This document shows, piece after piece, positions 1 to 4,783 of a stretch of 6,335 nt of DNA. The stretch is taken from positions 1 to 6,335 of the forward strand of contig JANSXJ010000216.1 of the NCBI GenBank assembly GCA_024743015.1. The letters are read 5' to 3'. The DNA is from Hyphomonas sp. (GTDB lineage: Bacteria; Pseudomonadota; Alphaproteobacteria; Caulobacterales; Hyphomonadaceae). The notes beneath the pieces are model-generated. The model was given only the letters and a program-made list of their open reading frames with translations, did not search any database and was not told the DNA's origin. The position numbers were made by a program, and so were the translations under genes. Every line of letters begins with the position of its first letter. The first letter of the stretch is position 1.

Positions 1-333
1 ATCGACATGTATGTCGGCTCCGGCGGGGCACCGGAAGGCGTTCTGGCCGCAGCGGCATTGAAGTGCGTAGGTGGCCAGATGCAAGGCCGGCTGATCTTTC
101 GCAATGACGATGAGCGTCGCCGCGCCGACCGGACAGGCATCACCGATTATGACAAGAAGTACAGTCTGCACGAGCTTGCCTCCGGCGAGACTGTGTTCTG
201 CGCGACGGGCGTCACCAAAGGCGGTCTGGTCGATGGTGTGGTGCGCAACGGATCACATATCGAGACGGACACGCTGGTCATGAGCAGCGCGGATGGGATG
301 GTTCGAAAAATCAAGAGCTGGCACCGGGTCTAG
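1..333 (+). CDS. glpX: Class II fructose-1,6-bisphosphatase GlpX, C-terminal fragment (5' end outside window)
   Basis: Hydrolyses fructose 1,6-bisphosphate to fructose 6-phosphate in gluconeogenesis; a cytosolic metal-dependent enzyme. Reading frame 1 is open from the window edge, so only the last 110 residues are visible, about a third of a family protein. The GlpX signature GGAPEG is at visible residues 8-13, followed by an Ala-rich helix and the GGQMQGRL segment at about 23-30. By recollection, the Glu of GGAPEG is the active-site residue corresponding to E213 of E. coli GlpX. The end of the protein (ATGVTKGGL, then VMSSADGMVRKIKSWHRV) matches the usual GlpX C-terminus, so the stop at 331-333 looks genuine. 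recJ follows 89 bp downstream on the same strand, an arrangement common in alphaproteobacteria, where a homoserine dehydrogenase gene often lies upstream of glpX (outside this window). The gap shows no strong terminator, so co-transcription with recJ is plausible. The family assignment is secure. Confidence 0.93.
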   Translation: MDMYVGSGGAPEGVLAAAALKCVGGQMQGRLIFRNDDERRRADRTGITDYDKKYSLHELASGETVFCATGVTKGGLVDGVVRNGSHIETDTLVMSSADGMVRKIKSWHRV

Positions 334-422
334 CCCACGCGCGTCGTGCTCCGCCGGCTACCAGCAATGGGGTCTGCCGATTCGGCTTTGTCCACGGGCC
401 GACTCCCGACAGTTTCCCCGAC

Positions 423-2198
423 ATGGTCGCTTCGTCCCTTTCCGTTTCCCAATCATATGGTGGTCGCTTCTGGACGCTCCGCCAGCCGGACGAGGCGACC
501 GTCCGCGCGTTGCTGCCGCAACTGGACGGAAATGACCTGCTTGCCCGGTTGCTGGAGCCCCGGAATGTGGCGCCAACAGATGTGGAGACGTTTCTGAACC
601 CAACTCTGCGGGCGCTGTTTCCGGATCCAGCAAGCTTTCAGGACATGATGAAAGCCGCCGAACTGACACTGGATGCTATTCTGGATGGTCGGAGCGTCAC
701 GGTATTTGCCGATTATGATGTTGATGGTGGCACGAGCTCGGCGATTCTCGCCCGATACTTCCGGGCGTGGGGACAAGAGATCGGTCTGTACGTCCCGGAT
801 CGTCTGACGGAGGGATATGGGCCTAGCCCCGAAGCCTTCCGCCATTTGAAAGAGCAGGGCGCCGATCTGGTCATTACTGTGGATTGCGGAGCTGCCGCCA
901 CGGACGCGTTGGCCGAAGCTGTTGCGATTGGTCTTCCCGTGATTGTCATTGACCATCACCTGATGGGCGCCGAGCCGCCGGAATGCGCCGCGCTGGTCAA
1001 TCCGAACCGCGCTGATGATACCAGTGGGCAAGGCCATCTTGCGGCGGCTGGCGTGGTCTACGTTTTCGCGGCGGCCCTTAACAAGCTGGCCCGGGAGCGA
1101 GGTATTGCTCCGCCGGGCGGATTGCCAGACATCCTGAACTGGCTCGATCTCTGCGCGCTCGGAACCTTGTGCGATATGTCGCCTTTGCGCGGGGCGAACC
1201 GAGCCTTCGTGACGCAAGGGCTCAAGATCCTTGAGCATGGCCAGAATCCTGGGCTTAGGGCGCTTGCAGATATTGCCGGGATCGGGGCGATAGAGAGCGT
1301 GTATCATGCAACATTTGTACTGGGACCGCGATTGAATGCAGGCGGGCGGGTTGGTGATCCGTGGCTTGCAGCCAAGTTGCTGGCGACCGATGACCGGGCC
1401 GAGGCAATCGCGCTGGCCGAGCGCCTGCACGCGCACAATGACGAACGAAAAGCGGTCGAGGCGGCCATCCTCGAACAGGCGAGCGTGGAAGCCCAGAAGC
1501 AAATCGATGCCGATCCTGAGACGGGCATTCTCATCGCCGCGGGCGAAGGCTGGCATCCCGGTGTTATCGGCATCGTCGCGGGGCGACTGAAGGACCGGTT
1601 TCATTTGCCAAGCATTGTCATTGGCTGGGGGCAGGGATTGGGGCCGGTCGCCAAGGGCTCGGCGAGATCCGTGCGCGGGGTGAATATTGGCGATGCCATC
1701 TCAGCGGCTGCGAAAGAGGGGGTTATCCTCTCGGGGGGTGGTCACGCCATGGCAGGCGGCTTGAGTCTAAACCCGGACCAGCTGCCAGCGCTGAAGTCAT
1801 GGATGCAGGCTCATATGTCGGAGTTCAAAGAAGAGCGCGCTGCCGCGAAAGAACTCACCATCGACGCGCTCCTGGCGCCTGCGCAGGTAACCCCCGAAAC
1901 GTTTGACCTCGTTCAAACCATTGGGCCCTTCGGACAGGGGGCGCCTGAGCCGATCTTTGGACTTCGTGATGTCGAGATTACCTATACCCGCCCAATTGGG
2001 GAGAACCATTTGAAGCTCACCGTAGAGGATGCAGGCGCGCGGGTTGAGGCATTGGCCTGGCGCTGTATTGGCACGCCGCTCGGCGATGCGCTTCTGCAAC
2101 GCGGCCGCGTCCATTTGGCGGGCCGCCTCAAAGACAATGTATGGAATGGCCGCCGCACCGCGCAATTTGAAGTCATCGACGCGGCGGCGTCCGGTTAA
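423..2198 (+). CDS. recJ: Single-stranded-DNA-specific 5'-3' exonuclease RecJ
   Basis: Degrades single-stranded DNA 5' to 3' in recombinational repair, mismatch repair and stalled-fork processing. The 591 residues are a normal length. The DHH phosphoesterase core has motif I DYDVDG at 97-102, VDCG at 153-156, the DHH triad at 177-179, and the fourth metal-site Asp in LGTLCDMSPL at about D251. GPRLNAGGR (301-309) follows. The DHHA1 domain shows GWHPGVIGIVAGRLK (376-390), GSARSV (412-417) and SGGGHAMAGG (437-446). The C-terminal OB-like domain has GPFGQGAPEPIF (501-512) and ends near 588. All expected catalytic residues are present. ATG 423 is the first in-frame ATG after the glpX stop and places the SYGGRFW segment (11-17) where I recall homologues having S-x-T-G-R-x-W. 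No convincing Shine-Dalgarno precedes it (the upstream bases are agtttccccgac), so translation may be weak or leaderless-like. The stop overlaps the stop of the convergent lipoprotein gene. Confidence 0.97.
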   Translation: MVASSLSVSQSYGGRFWTLRQPDEATVRALLPQLDGNDLLARLLEPRNVAPTDVETFLNPTLRALFPDPASFQDMMKAAELTLDAILDGRSVTVFADYDVDGGTSSAILARYFRAWGQEIGLYVPDRLTEGYGPSPEAFRHLKEQGADLVITVDCGAAATDALAEAVAIGLPVIVIDHHLMGAEPPECAALVNPNRADDTSGQGHLAAAGVVYVFAAALNKLARERGIAPPGGLPDILNWLDLCALGTLCDMSPLRGANRAFVTQGLKILEHGQNPGLRALADIAGIGAIESVYHATFVLGPRLNAGGRVGDPWLAAKLLATDDRAEAIALAERLHAHNDERKAVEAAILEQASVEAQKQIDADPETGILIAAGEGWHPGVIGIVAGRLKDRFHLPSIVIGWGQGLGPVAKGSARSVRGVNIGDAISAAAKEGVILSGGGHAMAGGLSLNPDQLPALKSWMQAHMSEFKEERAAAKELTIDALLAPAQVTPETFDLVQTIGPFGQGAPEPIFGLRDVEITYTRPIGENHLKLTVEDAGARVEALAWRCIGTPLGDALLQRGRVHLAGRLKDNVWNGRRTAQFEVIDAAASG

Positions 2199-3100
2199 GG
2201 CAGCGCTTTTAGTAAGCCCAACGACCCTGCGGCGATCGGAACCAGGTTCGGGTTTTCGCTTAGACTGGCGTTGATATAAAGCGATTGCGCGAACGCTTTG
2301 AGATTGTGCAACCGTATTAGCGCGGCTTCGGAACTGAATGCGTCTCCCCAATTGTCCAATGGCGCCGGATCGACAAGGCTTTCAAACCAGGTGCGCCAGT
2401 CTTCGCCGGCGATCTCTCCACGTGAGGCCATGAACAGGATTGGACGCGCCAGACGCTCTGGTTCGCCATGGGTGAAAGCGTGGTCACTCGGCGGCATGAA
2501 TTGCGCGGTGACGGCGCTGCGGAGTTCGAGCAGGGAGTCTATGCGCACATTGGGGTTGAGCGAGAGTTGCATCGCAAAGTCGGCACCATGTGCCACGCCG
2601 TGACGCCAGCCTTCCGTGTTTGAAAATGCGCGATAATCGTCGACCCCTGCAAGATAAGTTGCGGCAGCGGTGACGAGCGCCGCGCGTTCACCCTCATCCA
2701 GAAAGCTTTCGACGCGGTCCGTGCGCGCAAGCTCGGCTAGACCCAATGCTGCGAATGGGGCGTGAAAACCCTGCGGATCATCTGCTTGCAGTGTTTCCGT
2801 CAGTGAATTGATGAGCGCGCGGCGTGTCTCTGCTGATACAGCACCACTTCGCAGCACTGATGTGAGGCCTTCATATCCGATCTTATCTCGCAGAAACGGT
2901 TCGGCTTCACCGAGGCAGGCGGCGAGGTCCGTTGCCGTCATATTCGGGTTTTCAGTTTCGAACCCGGCCTCGCGCCAGTCCGCCAGCCCCGATCGGTCCG
3001 CTTCCGCGAACGGACACTCGGTGGACGTAGAGGATAATGGGGCAACATGTGAACAAGCGGTGGCCAAACACAGCATTGCAGGAACCAGGAGAGATTTCAT
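2195..3100 (-). CDS. Predicted lipoprotein with a DUF2785-like domain
   Basis: Function unknown. From ATG 3098-3100 the protein has 301 residues and begins with a short lipoprotein signal, MKSLLVPAMLCLATAC: one Lys, a hydrophobic core and a permissive lipobox (Ala at -3, Ala at -1) before Cys16. Ser follows the Cys, which is compatible with outer-membrane sorting. The rest is helical and soluble-looking, with no membrane segment. A central D-Y-R-A-F...GWRHGVAHGAD stretch (about residues 155-174) resembles, from memory, the conserved core of DUF2785; no catalytic role is known to me. Two other starts are possible: ATG 3101-3103, directly abutting AGGAGG, and GTG 3116-3118, with no ribosome site. 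I prefer 3100 because AGGAGG (3104-3109) lies 3 nt away and the signal peptide is then compact. The start sits in a strong hairpin, annotated separately. The gene follows the decarboxylase by about 50 bp and may be co-transcribed with it. It converges on recJ with overlapping stops. Confidence 0.85.
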   Translation of the reverse strand: MKSLLVPAMLCLATACSHVAPLSSTSTECPFAEADRSGLADWREAGFETENPNMTATDLAACLGEAEPFLRDKIGYEGLTSVLRSGAVSAETRRALINSLTETLQADDPQGFHAPFAALGLAELARTDRVESFLDEGERAALVTAAATYLAGVDDYRAFSNTEGWRHGVAHGADFAMQLSLNPNVRIDSLLELRSAVTAQFMPPSDHAFTHGEPERLARPILFMASRGEIAGEDWRTWFESLVDPAPLDNWGDAFSSEAALIRLHNLKAFAQSLYINASLSENPNLVPIAAGSLGLLKALP

Positions 3101-3115
3101 CATCCTCCTGGTTCC
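3081..3115 (-). promoter_or_regulatory. Perfect 11-bp hairpin enclosing the lipoprotein gene's Shine-Dalgarno and start codons
   Basis: On the minus-strand transcript, arm GGAACCAGGAG (3115-3105) is exactly complementary to CTCCTGGTTCC (3091-3081), with a 13-nt loop (3104-3092). Five of the six bases of the Shine-Dalgarno AGGAGG (3109-3104) lie in the first arm, and the tandem ATGATG (3103-3098) lies in the loop. The second arm encodes signal-peptide residues SLLVP. No T-tract follows, so this is not a terminator. If it folds, it should limit ribosome access until it is melted or bound. The structure is read directly from sequence; the regulatory role is inference. Confidence 0.6.
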
Positions 3116-3151
3116 CACTAAACTGTAAAACTGTCCACGGGGGACTGAGCG

Positions 3152-4339
3152 CTAGCCGATCACAGCCACAGTGGCCTCCGATTGGAAGCCATTGAAATTC
3201 GTCGCCAGAGCCTGGCCATAGGCGCCGAGATGGCAGATTTCGATCCAGTCGCCTTCGCGCGTATCTGCTGGAAGCTGAAATGGCCCCGCCATCTTATCCA
3301 GACTGTCGCAGGTTGGACCGAAGAATCGGAAACCTTCATTTTGCTCCGAAACCTCGCCGGGCCGGTGTAGTTTTACAGGGTACTTCCAGCCGCATTGCGC
3401 TGCATCGAACAATGAACCGTAAGAGCCTTCATTCAGATACAGATCTTGGCCTTTGCGGAGCTCCACGCGTGCCAGAGTCGAACCGCCTTCTCCGCATAAT
3501 GCGCGTCCCGGCTCGCCGATGATTTCAAGATTCTCAAACCCAAACATCTTCAGGCCCTTTTGAATGCGATTGAAATAAGCCTGCATGGGCGGAGGGGTGA
3601 GGCCCGGATACGCCACTGGGAAGCCGCCGCCGCAGTCGAGACTGTTAATCTGAATGTCTGCGGTTTCGAGCAAGCCGTGAACGTAGGACAAGGCGCGGAT
3701 ATAGTCAGCCGGGTCCATGCATTGGCTGCCGACATGGAAGCAAACACCAAGCTTTGCAGCAACAGGCCGCGCGGCGCGCAGCAGGTCAACTGCGTCTCTA
3801 TAGGTCGCGCCGTACTTGCCTTCGAGCGGCATGCTGGCTGAGCCACCGACCGGGAGGGCGAGGCGCAGGTGGAGGTGCAGGTCAGCTGCGTCATTGGTCT
3901 CCACCAGAATCTTGCCGAGTTCGGCCGCGCAGTCGAAGGCAAAATGGCGAACGCCCGCCTCATAGGCGTGACGGATCGTGCGCCGGGACTTGACCGGGTG
4001 CATCAGATAAAGCTCAGCGTCCGGGCAGGCTGCGCGCACCTGATCGATCTCGCGGATGGAGGCGACGTCGAAGCCGCGCATGCCCGTCGCCCAGAGCGTT
4101 TTCAGGACGGCTGGGTGCGGGTTGGCTTTGACGGCGTAAATGGACTTACCGGGAAAGCCGCTGAGAAACATACGTGCGGCAGCCTCGATACGTTTCGGAT
4201 AAAGTACATAGATCGCGTCATCGCCGTCATAGGACCGGATCGCATCTTCAACCGAGTTGAAGGCAGGCAATCCGAACGGGCGGTCATAATCAGGAAGAAG
4301 GGCAGGTTGCGCAAGGCGCGATGGGGTGGGATTGAACAT
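3152..4339 (-). CDS. PLP-dependent ornithine/lysine decarboxylase (fold III, eukaryotic-ODC-like)
   Basis: Decarboxylates a basic amino acid, most likely L-ornithine to putrescine and possibly lysine to cadaverine, the entry step of polyamine synthesis in the cytosol. The 395 residues fit the alanine-racemase-fold decarboxylases. An N-terminal TIM barrel carries the PLP Schiff-base lysine K71 in YAVKANP (68-74). HVGSQ is at 202-206, the Gly-rich phosphate loop CGGGFP at 236-241, and EPGR at 276-279. The C-terminal beta domain has the catalytic-loop motif GPTCDSLD (341-348, Cys344) and the PLP-phosphate tyrosine in GAYG (372-375, Tyr374). Cys344 plus the CDSLD loop favours ornithine/lysine decarboxylase over diaminopimelate decarboxylase (LysA), whose loop usually reads CESGD. 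The ribosome site before ATG 4337-4339 is weak (GGA about 10 nt upstream). No other polyamine gene is adjacent. A 108-nt structured gap separates it from the small ORF upstream. The choice of ornithine over lysine cannot be settled by eye. Confidence 0.92.
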   Translation of the reverse strand: MFNPTPSRLAQPALLPDYDRPFGLPAFNSVEDAIRSYDGDDAIYVLYPKRIEAAARMFLSGFPGKSIYAVKANPHPAVLKTLWATGMRGFDVASIREIDQVRAACPDAELYLMHPVKSRRTIRHAYEAGVRHFAFDCAAELGKILVETNDAADLHLHLRLALPVGGSASMPLEGKYGATYRDAVDLLRAARPVAAKLGVCFHVGSQCMDPADYIRALSYVHGLLETADIQINSLDCGGGFPVAYPGLTPPPMQAYFNRIQKGLKMFGFENLEIIGEPGRALCGEGGSTLARVELRKGQDLYLNEGSYGSLFDAAQCGWKYPVKLHRPGEVSEQNEGFRFFGPTCDSLDKMAGPFQLPADTREGDWIEICHLGAYGQALATNFNGFQSEATVAVIG

Positions 4340-4358
4340 GGTTTAAGGGTCCGAACTG

Positions 4359-4376
4359 CGAACGTTGGAACGTTCG
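4359..4376. promoter_or_regulatory. 18-bp palindrome before the decarboxylase start (operator-like)
   Basis: cgaacgttggaacgttcg has perfect 8-bp arms around a central GG. It is also two tandem copies, with period 8, of gaacgtt (4360 and 4368). A third cgaac lies at 4352-4356. It ends 20 bp upstream of the decarboxylase ATG. It could be a repressor operator or an RNA hairpin close to the ribosome site. It does not match the alphaproteobacterial LexA spacing GTTC-N7-GTTC. An inverted repeat this short is expected about once per window by chance, so location is the main argument. Confidence 0.4.
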
Positions 4377-4391
4377 AAAGGGTCAGGGTCA

Positions 4392-4414
4392 GATAACGCC
4401 TTGATTGGCGTATC
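4392..4414 (-). other. Leader hairpin between the small ORF and the decarboxylase
   Basis: On the minus-strand RNA, GAUACGCC (4414-4407) pairs with GGCGUUAUC (4400-4392), giving 8 bp with a single bulged base (complement of 4395) and a 6-nt loop AAUCAA. It lies midway in the 108-nt untranslated gap before the decarboxylase. No U-tract follows, so it is not a terminator. It is one of several stems in this leader; any role is inferred from position only. Confidence 0.4.
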
Positions 4415-4431
4415 CGGCTCAGTCGGAATTG

Positions 4432-4448
4432 GCGGGCAAGTGGCCCGC
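4432..4448 (-). other. GC-rich hairpin at the small ORF's stop codon (weak terminator or attenuator-like)
   Basis: GCGGGC and GCCCGC (4448-4443 and 4437-4432 on the minus strand) form six GC pairs around a 5-nt loop. The stem begins at the last base of the TAG stop (4450-4448). The bases after it (CAATTCC) lack a T-run, so intrinsic termination would be inefficient. A ribosome stopping on the small ORF would cover this stem, so its folding could depend on translation of that ORF. Confidence 0.4.
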
Positions 4449-4597
4449 TATGCCCTTATAAGTTCAGCCACGGCCGCCATATAATCGGCGTCCTTGGCAA
4501 AGGTCCTGTGCACAGTGGTCGTGTCAAACGCAACGTCTATGCGTTTGATGGGACGGATCGGGATAGGTGGGCGCGCGCCTTTCAGGGGATGAGTCAT
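4448..4597 (-). CDS. Small hypothetical protein (49 aa) upstream of the decarboxylase
   Basis: I do not recognise this protein. ATG 4595-4597 has a strong Shine-Dalgarno, GAGGA (4609-4605), at an ideal 7-nt spacing, and 30 of 49 sense codons end in G or C by hand count, in keeping with a coding region. The product begins MTHPLKGARPPIPIRPIKR, a basic Pro/Ile-rich stretch, followed by RIDVAFDTTTVH and an Ala-rich helix-like end (YMAAVAELIRA). It has no signal peptide, membrane segment or cysteine. A longer 75-codon form from TTG 4675 is open but has no ribosome site, so I prefer the short start. It lies 186 bp after the rne stop and 108 bp before the decarboxylase, downstream of a plausible promoter. 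It could be a genuine small protein, a translated leader controlling the decarboxylase, or a chance ORF. It shows no run of Arg or Orn-related codons like a classical attenuator peptide. Confidence 0.5.
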   Translation of the reverse strand: MTHPLKGARPPIPIRPIKRIDVAFDTTTVHRTFAKDADYMAAVAELIRA

Positions 4598-4604
4598 CCA
4601 AGTA

Positions 4605-4609
4605 TCCTC
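4605..4609 (-). promoter_or_regulatory. Shine-Dalgarno (GAGGA) of the small ORF
   Basis: GAGGA on the minus strand lies 7 nt upstream of ATG 4597. It is the clearest ribosome site in the interval, better than that of the decarboxylase itself. It decides the 49-codon start over the upstream TTG. Confidence 0.55.
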
Positions 4610-4619
4610 GCAAAGCAAG

Positions 4620-4636
4620 ATCGGCCTGTTGCCGAT
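4620..4636 (-). other. Leader hairpin 10 nt upstream of the small ORF's ribosome site
   Basis: ATCGGC (4636-4631) and GCCGAT (4625-4620) are perfect 6-bp arms around a 5-nt loop. CTTGCTTTG follows, a loosely T-rich stretch, so the element faintly resembles an attenuator but lacks a real T-run. It lies inside the predicted 5' leader. Confidence 0.35.
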
Positions 4637-4717
4637 ATTGAAAGTGAAGACAGTTGGGCTCCCCCGTACTGACAACTGGTACGCAGTTCGTCGTGGTTCG
4701 CTTACTTGTCAGCGGCG

Positions 4718-4746
4718 CTCATATGATTTCCACAGCGTGGGGTCAA
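4718..4746 (-). promoter_or_regulatory. Putative sigma70-type promoter for the small ORF and decarboxylase
   Basis: Minus-strand TTGACC (4746-4741; 5 of 6 to TTGACA), a 17-nt spacer, then TATGAG (4723-4718; 4 of 6 to TATAAT). Transcription would start near 4711, giving a leader of roughly 114 nt to the small ORF and about 370 nt to the decarboxylase. The -35 box lies inside the hairpin that follows rne. The spacing is canonical but the -10 box is imperfect, so this is a moderate prediction. Confidence 0.45.
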
Positions 4747-4772
4747 GGAAAATTCTGAGCCCACGCTGCGGA
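4729..4772 (-). terminator. Long hairpin just after rne (possible terminator or 3'-end stabiliser)
   Basis: cagcgtggg (4733-4741) and cccacgctg (4760-4768) are perfect 9-bp arms. On the minus-strand RNA the stem extends through a G-U, two G-C and one U-A pair to 13 bp (4729-4741 with 4760-4772), with an 18-nt loop. It starts 11 bp after the rne stop codon. The bases following the stem (AATCATATG) are not a T-run, so it may be a Rho-assisted end or an exonuclease-blocking structure. On the plus strand the stem is shorter, which favours a minus-strand role. Confidence 0.5.
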
Positions 4773-4783
4773 GAGTACTCAAT

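Noticed and set aside
334..422. Search for a promoter, terminator or RNA gene between glpX and recJ
   Set aside because: Only trivial short inverted repeats (for example gccga-t-tcggc) are seen; nothing I can support.
453..1604. 383-codon open frame on the minus strand opposite recJ
   Set aside because: It lies wholly antisense to a well-conserved recJ, its product resembles no family and reads as Arg/Gln-rich shadow sequence; such long antisense frames are common in GC-rich genes.
1797..2351. 184-codon minus-strand frame across the recJ/lipoprotein junction
   Set aside because: Overlaps both convergent genes in a different frame and has no recognisable domain; a shadow ORF.
3101..3118. Upstream GTG (3118) or ATG (3103) starts for the lipoprotein
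   Set aside because: The GTG has no Shine-Dalgarno and the first ATG directly abuts AGGAGG; the second ATG gives the best spacing. Not fully excluded.
3127..3147. Possible intrinsic terminator after the decarboxylase (GTCC/GGAC stem followed by TTTT on the minus strand)
   Set aside because: Only 4 contiguous base pairs, with a mismatch beyond; too weak to call, and the next gene lies close enough for co-transcription.
4353..4374. LexA (SOS) box upstream of the decarboxylase, suggested by repeated GAAC/GTTC
   Set aside because: The repeats are spaced by 3, 4 or 11 bases, not the 7 required for the alphaproteobacterial GTTC-N7-GTTC box.
3869..4396. 175-codon plus-strand frame over the decarboxylase 5' end and leader
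   Set aside because: Antisense to a conserved enzyme, no family resemblance and no supporting ribosome site noticed.
4448..4675. 75-codon form of the small ORF starting at TTG 4675
   Set aside because: No ribosome site precedes the TTG, whereas the internal ATG 4597 has an ideal one.
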